Positions 25,301-38,417 of a stretch of DNA of 64,000 bases are shown here, in pieces (the stretch's first letter is position 1; the number at the start of each line of letters is the position of its first letter). The stretch lies in NCBI GenBank assembly GCA_022575985.1, contig JAKSXM010000137.1, positions 23,206,001-23,270,000 of the forward strand, written 5' to 3'. Position numbers and translations under genes: made by a program. Under the pieces are notes generated by a model. It was not told the origin of the DNA and did no database searches. It saw nothing but the letters and a program-made list of their open reading frames with translations. This DNA is from Anagrus nilaparvatae (Eukaryota > Arthropoda > Insecta > Hymenoptera > Mymaridae).

Positions 25301-28079
25301 TCATGACAATGAACCAACATTAATATACTTAAGCGTGCGAAGAATCACTAAATTTTATTTGCAATGTCATTTAAAAAAAAATTTTTTTATTTTGCCATCT
25401 GGTTTTTTATTATTAAAGATTTTTAAATCAATAAATCAATAATTTATAAAAATTAAAAAAATATTTAATTAGTTTGATGATATCGAGAAATAAAAAATAT
25501 GAAATTAAATGATTGACCATAAATCAATCAAAAAAAAAAATTGATAAGCAATGATCCAAAAAAAAAATAACACAGGATCATTATTTATAATATGAAATAA
25601 ATAAATGTAACAATAGAAATTTTGTTTGTTGTATGTATTGATTAGTTGTTTCGATGAATGACTTAACAGAATTTTTTTTTTATTAATATGATGATTTTTT
25701 GATAGAAATCTTGAAACAAATATCGCCGCGCTTATATTTTTTTTGTCTTTGAAGCTTTTTTTGCTAAGGTAGAATGTAAAAATATTAATTAGAATTGGGA
25801 TTGGTTTTGTGAGGTATAGAATGAATTTTTTTGGTTAGATTTTATTTCTTAAAATGTTGTAAAATTTTTCTAAAATTATTAATCCTAATTAAGATAATAA
25901 TAGAGACCAATATTCAATTGATTACCCAGGTTGTTTTGACGTTTGAATAAAATTTCAAAAATAAAATTTTCATAAATAGCTCATTGAATGACAATCTAGA
26001 ATGCTAAAAATATCACAATCAAAACGACTTTAATATTTATCGGAATAATTTCTTAATCAATTAAAAACGTGAGTGCAGAAGATTGGTATTAATTCCTGCC
26101 ATTCTTTGTTTGGTTTAGCTATTAATTTAGTAAAATAGGGGTGTGCGGTTACCCGAAAGTTCGGATTTTTTTTACAAACAATAATGCCTTGGATCAGTAA
26201 AGCCCAAAATTTTTGGAGAAAGAATGACTGGTACAGAGTGAATAAAAAATTTTTCTGAAACCCAAACATATGTGGAAAAAGTTCATAAAAGTCCTTAAAT
26301 TCTTAGTGTACCTCAATTCCTTGTAAATAAATGCACCAAAAATACTCTGAAACAATTTTTAACTTTCACATTACTCCAGTTACGTTCATTCTCTGTTTGT
26401 CAGATTTAATCTCATTTTGAAATGATTGCTGTAGTACATCGAAGACGTAATAATCAAGAATGATTTTAAATAGAAGCATTATATATTGGCTAAAGTGAGT
26501 GATGAAGCAAGTCACGTTAGCATTGTAGGACAAAGGAATTCATTAGCAAATATCAGAAACTGTATCTCAGATTTCTTATTGATCAAAATGGCTCTTTCTT
26601 AAGAAAATCAAACCAATCATGATATTAAAGAATCTTGTAACCGCCGACAGATAATTTATTTATGGATTTACTTCAATAAATTAAGCTTTGCAATGTTAAA
26701 TCAAGGATTTCACATTTATATTGGCTGATAAAACGTCAAACTTTCTGGGTTAACTAAAAGTTCACTTTGGTAGCCAGCTTTATATTATTTTTTTACACGA
26801 CAAATTAGTTAAACTTGCGTTTTAGTTTTATTTTAAATTTTAGAAAAGTATACAATGACGTAGAAAGACAGTGACTGAAAGCTAGAATTCACAAGAAATT
26901 ATGTCAAAACAGCATAAATACCGCGTGCTAAAATAAAGGGAAAATCTTAAATAAAATAAGACACAATCCTTCACTTTCACACAAAATCCAATAGTCAAGA
27001 CATTACAAAGTAAACGAGATTAATAATGGTCACCAATATCTACAAAAATGAGATTCTTTAAATTTTTGCATGCGAACAGACAAAACAAAATTTATAAATA
27101 TTTCAATTAAACATCACAGCAAAGAGAAGATAATCAAATATGTCAAAGAAGAAGAACAAAAATTGAATAATAATTTGTTCACTTTTTTTAAAAAACATAT
27201 TGAAAGCTTTTGAATATCATATAGAAAGAAAAAAAAAATAGGAGAGTGTCCAGGACGGATCAATCGGAAATCTAAGGGTATAAGTTTCCGTTTTCTATGT
27301 AGCAAATAGTATAAAATTATTTGAAAGCTAACTAAAAGAGGTATAACCTGTCATGGTCAGTTTGAAACTGTCATAGACAGATTTTCTCTCATTTGGTACA
27401 AAAGCTCTAAGAGGGGTTATATTTTTCTATAATACTAATACACTATTAAATTTCACATGTATATAACACTTGTTTATATCTATACCTTTACTTATATCTT
27501 GCCTTTTTTCACTTATATTATTATGTATCCACTTGGCTGATTTTATAAAAGTAAATTCTTTAATTTTTCGATATTTTCTTCTACTTCATAATTCTTTTTG
27601 TTTTTTTTTTTTTTCGTTTTCAATTTATCCAATATTTTACTGTGTATTTGTGTAAGTTTGTTATAGTTAATGAGAATGAAATTTATCGTTAATTGCTTGA
27701 AAATAAAAATAATTTCGCTTTGATAAATTTATTTAAGAGTTCGTTATTGTAAGATATTTTAATTTTGAATATAATATAAGCTTGTTAAAATTTATTGAAG
27801 TAATTTTATATTTTTTATCGATAGCAATAAGTTTTTATACCTATTAAATATCTTTGTTCCCTAAAAAAATTTGTTTTTTATTATAATTGTTATTTTTAAA
27901 AGTTAGTGTCTATTAACACGCGATGGTTATTAAAGTATCCTATTATATGCGATAGCGAATCGATTTATTATTGAAACGCGTAATTATAAGATTTGATGAT
28001 TCATATTATATAGACGAATAGTACTTATTTATGTATAGATAGGTGGGGGTGTCGATAGGTGGCGCTTTAAGGTTAGCGC
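22400..28079. other. intronic AT-rich sequence
   Basis: No gene is supported. A 114-codon minus-strand frame (24682-25026) has no recognisable domain. The 26.0-27.3 kb part is somewhat less AT-rich and may contain decayed repeat sequence, but I could not define an element. A 22-bp palindrome lies near 22548-22570. Confidence 0.45.
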
Positions 28080-28114
28080 AACTCGTACATGAAATGAGAT
28101 TGCCATATTATATA
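28080..28114 (+). promoter_or_regulatory. PSEA-like box + TATA, copy 6 (degenerate)
   Basis: AACTCGTACATGAAATG (28080-28096) matches 12 of 17 consensus positions, including TGAAATG. It is followed by exactly 12 bp and TATATA (28109-28114). The conserved spacing argues for a real member. Rightward transcription would meet T5 at 28148-28152 after about 10 nt. Confidence 0.35.
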
Positions 28115-31100
28115 AGTAGCGTATAGTTACTTATGCAGTATATAAAGTTTTTATTTATAAATTAAAAATATCTTAAATTGATTAAAGATTAAAGAATTTA
28201 TGTATGGACAGATATTGAATTACTACTTACGATTAAAACTTCAATGAAATTCCGTATAAATTCATTCGAGAATTCATTAATTCATTAACTTAAAACATTT
28301 ATCATACAAGTATATTCTAACTAAAATGATTTTATAAAATATTTTAAAATTAAAGTATCAGTAAAAAAATACGTAAGAAAGCGATTGATTCATAGTACGC
28401 GCGTGCCTGATTTCAAATCACCAGAATAGATCTCGACGCGCCGTAAACGGAATGCCAAAAAGTTAAAAAAAAAAAGGCCTATATTTACAAAACTAATCCG
28501 TTTTTATATATTATTGGCTTCTTTAAAGACATTTATAAATATATTTTTGTATATAATTCTTTTATAACAAAATTAATGAATTGTATTATATACGTTGACG
28601 ATTACAAATCTTTTAAATTTTCAAAAACCCAGACATTCTTTGATACGAGTTTTATTTCTAAAACTAATTTTGTCATTGATTTAAATATTTAAAAGCCTTA
28701 ATTTATTCAAAAAAAAAGCTAATAAATCAGATATATTTTTATCTCTCAATAAAATTATGACACTCACTAATACAATGAAAGTATCATCCGGAAGTTTCTA
28801 AAAAAATGACGAAAAAATATTTTACTATCGTTTTGTCCTTGTAGCACAGTTTCTTATACTCATCTTTTGACGTAATACTTAAAGACATAAATTTTTTTTT
28901 TTTTTTTGGAATAGATAAAAATGAAACAAGGAGCTTTAATGTATGTATTTATGTATATTTTAGAGAAAAATATTTCACGTTTTTGTAATAAATTTTATGA
29001 CTTTCTTTTATTTTATAAAATTGTCATATTTTTCATGAAATATATTTTTTACATTAATTGCATTTTTTAAATATTAAAATTCAATTGTTTTCTTTGAAAA
29101 AAAATTAAAAAACTATGCATTAATTATCATAATTAAAAAAAAAATGAAATATATAAATTTTATTCGAAAAAAACAGGATCTATTAAAAAAAAACTAATAG
29201 ATTTATAGATAACTAATAAAAATTCAAATTATTATTTATTTGTCACGACCTTTTCAATAAATCTCGAAAAAAAAATCATAATTACCATAAAAATCGTGCA
29301 TACGAAAAATCCTCGTGTAAAAGAAAAAAAAAAAATTGGCGCCAAGTTTTCTTAATCTGCGCATGCGTATAATCTAAATACATTCATTTTCATACTATGA
29401 AAAACCTTAACCCAACGTATGTAAGTGTGTGTGTGTGTGTATTTTACAAACTGTGCGTCGACCTTTACCTAAAACAACCCTCTCTTTTTATATAAAATCT
29501 AGGGAAAAAGAAAGAAAGAGAAGGTGTTATATATAATACACCCACCCCCCAATTTTCCAACCCTGACCTGATTTATGGGATTCTGTACTATACTATATTT
29601 ATGCGATAAAAGCTAAACTACTACTTACTTACTTATACTTTAACTTCGCTACTTTTTTTATATAGGGGAAGAAATACTTTCTGTTTCTTGTCTCTGTTTT
29701 TTTTTTAGCTGCAGTTTTTTTCAATGGTATCAATTACAATTGAAAATTTTTGTATTATTTTTTGAAAAATTGAACGTAACAATTAATTATTACAGTAATA
29801 AATTTGCTCAATAATTTTTATTTAAAAAAAAGTTTATGACGTTAGTTTCGGTTAAAATTTGATATTATAAACGATCGTGTTAATAATTATATGACCAAAC
29901 GCCAACAAATGTAAAAAAAAGGGGGGTCGAAAAAAGAAATAAAAATAAAAAATAGTGTTTTATTACCTTCTTTCATAAAATATTTTTTGATTTTTTCTAT
30001 ACATGTGACACGTATAATCGTAATTTATGTCTCTTTGATCATTTCATTTTGTTGTTCAGTCTTACAACTATGTAACATTTTTTATTATTTCTGAGTATTT
30101 GTATTTTTAGTATAACGAATTTTTTTCTTTCTTTTTTTGACAGATGAAAAAAATCAATAAATAAACTGTTAGTTAATTTATTAATTGAATAAATTAAGTC
30201 AGTCAAAAAAAAAAAAGTTTAATTTAATGATAATAAGAAAAATATAAGAGAGAATAGAGAGAAAATACACATAAAATAAATTTTCTAAATAGTAGTTACT
30301 TTTAGTGTATTATATAGAAGAAAAAGCTCTTCAACGAGTAAAATCGTAAAACTGTCACTAATAAATCTTTTTTTTTTACTGTAACGACAAAAATGAAAGA
30401 AATTTATGTATTTATATAAAGAAATGGGGGTAATAGATAAGAATAAAAATTTACATTTTTTGACAGTTGTTTAATGCTGTATATATGACTGATTTGTAAA
30501 TTTTTGCATCTGTTTCCTTAGTGCAGTGTCCTTGCAAAAGATGTTTTTATTTAAGATAAAAACAAGATACTTTTAAAACTTAGTTTTATGTACGTACATG
30601 ATAATATGGGATTTAAAAAAAAATTTCTTTTATCGAGGGTGGTAACACATAAAAAAAAGTGTCAGAAGTGATAAAAAGGAAAAAAAATATGACGAAAATT
30701 TAATATGACGTAAAATATGTAGGCAAAAGTTTATAATGTGCTTTTACGTAGACTTTTTATGCTAAATATAAAATAGAAAAGTTGAGTACCCTGATGAAAA
30801 TTCTGCAGTCGGATTTACTATTTACTGAGGCTTACCCTACTGAGTTTTTAAAAAAATCAAAAAGTTATTGAATTTTTTTCTAAATTGTCCAGCAAGGTCG
30901 TTTCGAACTAATTAAAATTCAAATTAAATTAGGACACTAAAATAATTTATTTTTATCAGAGCCCCTCCTGAATCGTAATTACTTACACCTGAACCAAAGC
31001 GGAAACTAAAATTGTCAAAAAACAAAAATTTCGTTAAAACTTGTTTGATTTAAAATTTTGATTCTTTAAAAAAGTCACGCTGAGTTGTTACGTATTGGAA

Positions 31101-31237
31101 TAAATAAAAAAACAAACTTTAAGATTTATTACTATTATGAAAAGGTCATATTTAATATAAAATTAAAAAAAAAACTTTTCAATACAATATGTTACTAAAA
31201 AATATACAAATTTAATTCAATATTTAAAAAATAGATT
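28115..31237. other. intronic AT-rich sequence
   Basis: No gene or element is recognised. It contains a (GT)n run at 29425-29440, and GC-richer patches near 28400-28450 and 29440-29580 that do not form convincing exons. Confidence 0.45.
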
Positions 31238-31277
31238 TCCTATATTTTTCTGTTTCTTATTTTTTTTTCAGGTAAGT
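31238..31277 (+). other. recursive-splice-type junction 2
   Basis: A long uninterrupted pyrimidine tract ends in CAG|GTAAGT, with the junction between 31271 and 31272. This is the best of the three zero-length junctions, with a perfect regenerated donor. A downstream donor (G|GTAAAT after 31582) could define a 311-nt exon. Read from the 13311 phase it would stop immediately (GGT AAG TAG). It lies 10.1 kb after junction 1 and about 210 bp before the GC-rich exon. Confidence 0.55.
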
Positions 31278-31483
31278 AGTGGATCCTAAAAAAATCCTCT
31301 CCTTCTTTCAACTTCATTCTACAAGAACAAAAGAAAAAAAAATTTGATTAGATAAAAAAAAAACAAGAAAGTTTTCTTTTAGACAAAAAAAAGTTTAATT
31401 TTTTTTTTATTGCATATTAAAATTTTATGAATGAAAAAAAATAAGAAAAAAAAATAATAACGAAAAATCAAATAAAAATCAAG

Positions 31484-31582
31484 AAGCTGAGCCCGCCGGT
31501 ATCCGGACGGGAGATATGCGAAGCAAGCAGCAGCCGAGGCCTTCCTTCCGGTGGCCGCAGCAGCGCGGCGATAACATTCCCG
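31484..31582 (+). CDS. candidate GC-rich exon, partial gene
   Basis: A sharply bounded 99-bp block with about 66% G+C ends at a donor CCCG|GTAAAT. One frame is open across it (beginning EAEPAGIRTGDMRSKQQPRP and ending QQRGDNIP). It exits in phase 1, the same phase as the donor at 13311. If entered at the AAGAAG just upstream, the exon is 96 or 99 nt and keeps the frame. The weakness is the acceptor, because the preceding 70 bp are A-rich with no pyrimidine tract. The block may instead be an alternative first exon with ATG at 31516 (23 residues to the donor), or part of a 311-nt exon starting at junction 2. I do not recognise the protein. Confidence 0.45.
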
Positions 31583-31856
31583 GTAAATAATCCCTTTATT
31601 TATTATTATTATTACTTAATATAATTTTATAGTATTTTAATTAGTCTTAAAAATTGATGTTTCTCACGCAGTTTAAATTTTACGATAAACCGATTATTTT
31701 CATATCAATTAGATAAGATTTTGCATGGAAATTTTAAATTATTGTGTGAGAAAAAATTGATATAAAAACATATTTTACAAAATTTCTTTTTACTTGATAA
31801 GTTGTTGAAATTCATCTATGTTCATAAATATTTAGAATAAAAAAAGATCCTTGATA

Positions 31857-32468
31857 GTAGAGTTTATTAATACAAACACTAAACACTTTTTAGGGGATGA
31901 GTGAAATCACTTGAAACTTTTTGCGTTCGCTTCATTTTGGCCCCAATAAAAAATGTTACATATCAAACTTCTTTGGTCAGACCCCCGAGGGGGGTGGTTT
32001 GCCCCCGTTTGGGGGGTGAAAAAAATTTTTTTAAAAACACTACAAATCGATTAATTTTTTTATTATAAGACAAAAATGTAAAATAAAATTTTTTATGAAA
32101 ATGCATCCCTTGTCAGTTATAGGCCTTAAAAACATTTGAATCTCGCGTCGATTAAAAAACTTAATTTTCAAAATATCAAATTTCTAAGGACTGTAACTGG
32201 CAAGGGATGCATTTTCATGAAAAATGTTATTCCACATTTTTGTCTTAGAATCAAAAAATTAATCGATTTGTATTATTTTTTTTTAATTCTTTTTTTCATC
32301 CCCCAAACGGGGGCAAACCACCCCCCTCGGGGGTCTGACCAAAGAAGTTTGATATGTAACATTTTTTATTGGGGCCAAAATGAAGCGAATGCAAAAAGTT
32401 TCAAGTGATTTCACTCATCCCCTAAAAAGTGACTAATTTCCTACAAATCATGTATTAATAAACTCTAC
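31857..32468. mobile_element. fold-back element with long inverted arms
   Basis: Arms of about 260-270 bp are nearly perfect inverted copies (left about 31857-32120, right about 32195-32468) around a short loop. Ends read GTAGAGTTTATTAATAC and its complement, with TA on each outer side (31855-31856 and 32469-32470). The arms include a G/C-rich patch with CCCCCGAGGGGGG. There is no transposase, and the 90-codon frame across it comes from the palindrome. It fits a non-autonomous TA-targeting fold-back MITE. Confidence 0.7.
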
Positions 32469-33893
32469 TATGAGTTGAAAAGACAGGCAGTTTGTAACTC
32501 TAAATACTTTTACACATCTTTTTTTGTGGCCGATTGCGGGCCAATGGACTGTAGGTAACCAACCCTTATTTTTTATTCGGGTCATTCCTAAAAGGTACCT
32601 CTATTTATCAATTTTTATAAAATTAACTAGTTAATTAGGATAAAATATTTGCCTTACATGATTTCCCGAATAGAAATTTAATATGGCATTATCATGGGCC
32701 ACATAAGGCTAAGAATCCACCTTACAAACGCCACATAAATGCCCCAATAAATTTAAAGCCTGGTCCAAATTTTTTTTTTAAAATTAATTAAAAAAGTAAA
32801 CAAACTTTACTGAACTGCACAATTTATGATTTTGTGGATAATAAATTAAAATGACTTAAGTATAGAAAAAAATATTAAAAATATTGAATAAAGAAAGAAA
32901 AAAAAAGTAGTAAATAAAAAAAGTAACTTGAATGCGATCACCCTGTGAATTATCCCACGTGCTTCTGATATTACAACAACGCCGGACGTCATATTATACT
33001 TTATATGTGGCTTTTAATGTTCTTTTCTTAACTCAAGTGCATAAACACACACACATATATACACAAATACTTTGCATTATATTATGATAGTATATTTTTC
33101 ATTCATGAGCCTCTTTTTTTCATAAATGAATGCTGTACACTTTATTTTTTTATTTTTCATTTTGAAAAACTTGACTTATATTATTCAACTATTAATCATT
33201 TTAATTGGGGAACTATAATACAGGATATTTATATGTGAAAGGATTGTCCCAAGACGATTAGTCATGCGATCTTATCGATAATAGCTAATCTATGAAAATT
33301 GCGCTTATTTATAATTGTGTGCAATAACTATTTTTTTTTCTTCTTATAATTGTATTTATATTATACATTTTCTTTTTTGTATGTCGCGAAATCATAATTT
33401 AAAGTATTTAATTTATTTACTATTTATTTATTTTTTTTTTTACTTCCTTGTTAGATGAAATAAATTATTTTGTGCATAATACGTTGTATTTTATTTATAC
33501 TTTTTTTTAAATTAAAATTTTTCTTCTTTATAGTGTAATTTGTAATGAATAAATTGTTAATTTATTTTATTTTTTCTTATCGATAAAGAAAATAAAATTA
33601 CTAATTAAACTTGTTAAAATATGACTTAACTTTAGATAAAATTATAATTGATTAAACAAAATGTAGAATAAATAGCTTAATTTACAATATTAAATAGAAT
33701 GTATATGATTCAAAATTATTAACCTAGAAATATTTATAAAAAGTTCACAAAGCTTTAGAACTTTTTCTGGTATGTGTGATCATAAGTATTTACACTATAA
33801 TTTATGTAGGTAGTCAAACTTGTAATTAGATTAAAGGAAAAATAGATGTCATTTCACATTTAAATTAAATTACGCCTGATAGATTATAAAAAA

Positions 33894-34810
33894 ATTTTGC
33901 ATCACACAGAATCACACATGTAGCTTTAGGTGCAAAAAATTGCTTGAAGAAAGTATCTTCGAAAATACTTAGTTTTATTTAATTTATCTCATTTATTAGG
34001 TAATCTTATATTTTTTCTTCACACAAGAAAACTATTAAACATAGTATCACACATATTCACACAAAAAATAACAACATTTACTTGCAATGTCAAATTTTTA
34101 AAAGACACCATGTTAATGAGGTACGAATAAATCATACTCATTGCATATATCCAAAGAGTTATTTATAATTTACAAACCATCACACACAAAGTATTAGGTA
34201 GTTTCAGGCGCGAGCTGACTGTGGATTGAAATAACCTTTTTGCTAGTAATTTGATCATGTTGTATATACAAAGAATAAGACTTATATTCAAAATTAAATT
34301 ACAATCACACACAATTTCATCTCAATATTTATTTGCACTTTACAAAAATTATCACACATATCATCACACAATAAGAATATGACAAAAATGAATCATATAA
34401 GAAATCGCACATGCTATATTTGATACAAAATACATACAAACCAAAATGAATACGAAGCACGTCTAGTATCACACACTCACACATACATACACACACATAC
34501 ATGAAAGTAATTATTCACTCACACTAAATTGCACAATGTATTAAAAAAGTTATGTATGAAATAATTAATAACAAATTATCATAATGTAATGCACAAGTAG
34601 AATAACTAACACTTTACCACGCATGAAACATCACACATATTCTTATAATATAGCAAATATTAACAAACTCAAAATGATATATATCGTTAATTACTTACAA
34701 ATTATTACTCAAAATCACACAAAGATAGCTGGTTCATATACTTAAATATTTTTTTTGCATAAATCGTCCCACACACAATACTAAATACACTAAAAGTATC
34801 ACACATACTC
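33894..34810 (+). promoter_or_regulatory. dense cluster of TCACAC motifs (A)
   Basis: About 18 occurrences of TCACAC or close variants, most as ATCACACA, lie in about 0.9 kb, nearly all on the plus strand and irregularly spaced. They are not a simple microsatellite. Similar clusters lie at 40640-41040 and 52543-53045. Homotypic clusters of this kind suggest a regulatory region. GTGTGA is the core of T-box half-sites, but the flanking bases here do not fit the full T-box site well. Function is unknown. Confidence 0.4.
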
Positions 34811-34837
34811 ATTTAATTACTCAAGCAAAATAATATG

Positions 34838-34879
34838 CGTGTGCTTTGACTATACCAAATGCTAAAGTCAAAGCACACG
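34838..34879. repeat. perfect 14-bp stem hairpin
   Basis: CGTGTGCTTTGACT (34838-34851) and AGTCAAAGCACACG (34866-34879) are exact complements around a 14-nt loop. It lies just after the TCACAC cluster. The stem is short for an animal miRNA precursor. It could be a cruciform or a protein-binding palindrome. Confidence 0.6.
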
Positions 34880-35683
34880 TGTATTCGTTTTTATTCAACC
34901 AGTGGAAAAAGGACTTAATTCATTTAATTTTTTAAAACTTTTATATGATCAAAACAAATGTATCATCAATGTCTAAAGTTATAAAAATGCGTGTCTTCTT
35001 CAAAAATTTAAAGTTTTAAAAATACATGACAGTATAACATTAAAATTTACTCATACATGAATCAGTCTATCAGCATACATTATTGAAAAAAATAAATAAT
35101 ACAACATCAATGAGTCATTATTTTATTTATTATGATATGAATCGTAAATGCATTCAAATAATTATTATAAAGGTATTATAAAAAGTTTTTATAACAATAA
35201 ATTAGTAATTTATGTTGATGCTCGAAAAAAAAGGCTAAATTATTATAATAACGTATTATCTAAAATCTTGTCAAGTTTTATTGTACGGATGAAATTAAAA
35301 AACTTTTTCTTTAATATATTTTATGTTATTTTATGGTAATTCTTGTTTTTATTAGTTTTCGACAGAAAATATGCATCCGAAATTGTGTTTTTTAATTGAT
35401 ATTACTGTAAATGGATATTAATACTTTAAATAAATTTAATCTTTAAAAATATAACTCAAATATTTTATTGTAAGACTTTAATTATCATACCAAAAAATTT
35501 TTTTTGAACATTTTAATGAAAATAAATCTATATTTAAATGCGGTATCTTTTTTAAGAAATAACGAAAAAAAGAAATTAGCCAATTTCATCCTTATTTTTA
35601 TGACTTTTCAATAAACAAGCGTATGTATGTGTGTGTGTATCTTCTTTCATTTATTTTATATTCTTCTCTTCCTTTTTAATATT

Positions 35684-35852
35684 AAAAAATTTTCTTATAT
35701 TCTTTTTTAATTTTTATTATGCCTCAGCGCGTTTCCTGCCAGCAGTCGTTACTCATGTAACACGCCACTAAGCGTAAGAACGGTCATTCTAAATCAATCA
35801 CTCGACCGCCTTCTCCGTTTTCAATCTTTCAACTTTATATATTTATGTACTC
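35684..35852 (-). ncRNA. candidate Pol III small RNA with GC-rich core
   Basis: The minus strand from about 35852, roughly 24 bp past a TATA run preceded by a PSEA-like box, has no T4 until a T6 at 35684-35689, giving a unit of about 165 nt. Its middle (about 35715-35820) is clearly GC-richer than the surroundings and can form small stems, for example GTTAC-ATGA-GTAAC and GCGGTC pairing with GACCGT. This promoter, body and terminator arrangement is the best small RNA candidate in the window. The plus strand also has an open frame here, so a coding or regulatory reason for the GC content is possible. I recognise no known RNA family. Confidence 0.35.
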
Positions 35853-35875
35853 ACAAAAAACACTTTCATTTAAAT

Positions 35876-35910
35876 ATATATATATATATGCGTAAATTCA
35901 CTTGCGAAAG
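35876..35910 (-). promoter_or_regulatory. PSEA-like box + TATA, copy 7
   Basis: An alternating TA run (35877-35889) spans the expected TATA position and part of the 12-bp spacer before AAATTCACTTGCGAAAG (35894-35910), whose core TTCACTTGCGA is intact. Because the TATA lies in a run, the start is less defined. Leftward orientation, upstream of the candidate RNA at 35684-35852. Confidence 0.45.
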
Positions 35911-37943
35911 AAAAGATTAAATGAACAAGTAGTTATAGCATGACTTGAAGTATTGTAAGATTTTTTTTAACAAATGCAAGGTGCAAAAGTTAAGTAATTT
36001 TTTGTTATATATGGGTAGACATCTGTATTGTTTGAAATGTAGGGATCAGATTATTTTGTATGTGAGATACTTCTTAGCAGCATGTTTTTTTTACTAGGGC
36101 ATAAAAATTTGAAAAAACTGCAGCTTGGTTCAAGAGGCTAAATTTACCAAAAATAATTCTTTGGTATTGAAATTTAAAAAAATCATATACCTACCCATAT
36201 ACATTCTAGTAAAAATATTTTCTTTTAGCCACCCTAATTAATTAATTTTTAAATGTTAATAGACCAAAATAATTAATTGATAGCCTGATTATAAATTACT
36301 TAAAAAAAGAAATTTTTTTAGTTAAGTGTTTTATAAAAATAGAATTTTAATCAAAATATTAGATTAAAACAAAAGAAAATATCAATCATAATGTCAAAAA
36401 ATATAAAATCACGCTGAAAAGTATATATATAATATTTTTAATGCCAAAAAAATAATATAAATTTTTTTATAAGTACACTTAATTAATTAAATAATAAAAT
36501 TTGAAAAAAAAAACAAATACAAAAAAAAAATATTTTTTTCCTATTAATAGATCATGATGACATTATTTTTGAATTAAAAATTAAGTTTCTGAGATTGATA
36601 TTTAACACCCACACAAATATAAAACTACTGATTAATGACTATAATTTGACAAATTTATGTAAATTAACTCGTTTTATTTTTATAAAATTTAAGTGTATAC
36701 TTATGTTTTTTTTTCGAAAAAAAAAATTATTTATTGTTTCCTTAAAAAAATTAAAATAATCAAGTTTTTTAATACTTGTCATCAATCAATGTCAATCATA
36801 CACATACGTAAGTGTGTGTATTTTATTTTTTAATGTCCAATATATAACTTGTTTATTTAAAATTAAAATATATTATATTTTTTTATTGAATTAATAAGAT
36901 TTTTTAATTGATATTTTAATTATTAGATTCAGTGATATTTGATACGTAATTTATTCAGAAAAATAGTCTGCGTAATTAAAAGTATGTGCATTTTATTATA
37001 TTGACATGCACGAGATTTATATTAGAACGTGAAAATATTTAATTTTAATGTGCAGTCTAATATACACAAATTTTTGAGATAACGAAGAATCAGAAATAAA
37101 TATTTTTTTAATTTAAATACCTGTCGATACTCCTAAATAATTATTGATAAATAAAAGAAAATTTGTATGATCTAAAGAAATTTTTTTATTTTCTAATGTC
37201 AAAAATGTCAAAAACGTCATTAAGAACCAAAAAAAAAAATGTACAAAATACCTGACTTTTAATTAATTGAGATGTCTTTAGCTAAAAAAATTCGTTTATT
37301 GATTTTTGTCAAATACCCAAAAAAAAAAAATATTTATTTAAATTATATATTTTTTTGCTAATAAATTATTCTATATGAGACGTATGCAGAAAATATAAAT
37401 CATAAACGAAAAAGTCATTGTATAAACGTTTGAATTTTAAGATGCAAAAAAGTTACGCATCGACGAATAAAATTGACGAGCTTACTACTGGTTAACAACA
37501 AATAATAAAATATTTTTATGTATTTTAGTTCTTCTTTTCGCATCGTTTACAAAAAGCTTAATGTTGTCATAAAATTTGCTAACAGCCTAAAACTTCTTCT
37601 TCTTCTCATTTTTATAGTGTATTAAGAAATTTTCTTCTTTGTAAAATTTACTGACTTCTATATTTTTATTTACTACACAATGTCTACTTGTTAAACATCG
37701 TATTAACGTAATTTTTTTTTTTTTTTTAAAGACGAAAAATATGAATAAATTTTATTTTATTTTTTTATAAATAGATTTTTTTTAGGTTAAATATCTAATA
37801 TATTCTTTATTTTTTAATTGTATGAAAATATTTTAACTTGTTGACATCTCATAGTTTTTAATTGTATTATAGAAAAGTTGCATAAAAAATAAATAACAAA
37901 CATTTTTTATGATGCCTAAAATAATTTTTTTGTTGATAATTAA

Positions 37944-38417
37944 CAGCATTCCGGAGCTCTGTAATTACCGACAAATTTCTATGGGGAATCTATTAAATTT
38001 GGGATGTTTTAGGCTAATCGGTTCCTGATTTACTGAAGCCAAAAAGCAATTAAAATAATTTTCCTCTTACAGAAAATTTTCTTTTTAGTTCCTCAACACC
38101 GCTATCGTCTTCGATTTTTGATATTCGATATTTTTTTTTATCAAATAATTCATAAGTTCCTATCTATTCGACGCCATTTGATTGGACGCGAACTGTTTAT
38201 TATTATAAATTATTATTTAATAAAAAAAATTATCGAATATCAAAAATCGAAGACGATAGCGGTGTTGAGGAACTAAAAAGAAAATTTTCTGTAAGAGGAA
38301 AATTATTTTAATTGCTTTTTGGCTTCAGTAAATCAGGAACCGATTAGCCTAAATCATCCCAAATTTACTAGATTCCCCATAGAAATTTGTCGGTAATTAC
38401 AGAGCTCCGGAATACTG
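37944..38417. mobile_element. fold-back element flanked by TTAA
   Basis: Left arm (about 37944-38135) and right arm (about 38228-38417) are near-identical inverted copies with ends CAGCATTCCGGAGCTC and GAGCTCCGGAATACTG, around a spacer of roughly 90-100 bp. TTAA lies on both sides (37940-37943 and 38418-38421). TTAA duplication is typical of the piggyBac superfamily, although the CAG ends are not the usual piggyBac CCY ends. No transposase. About 474 bp, non-autonomous. Confidence 0.7.

Larger units (their letters stand above)
32472..35683. other. intronic AT-rich sequence with motif cluster
   Basis: No protein gene. The main content is the TCACAC cluster at 33894-34810 and the hairpin at 34838-34879, annotated separately. 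The 63-codon frame at 35148-35339 has no motif. Confidence 0.5.

Noticed and set aside
33960..34004. Possible ratchet point TTAG|GTAATC
   Set aside because: Weak acceptor and non-consensus donor, much poorer than the three accepted sites.
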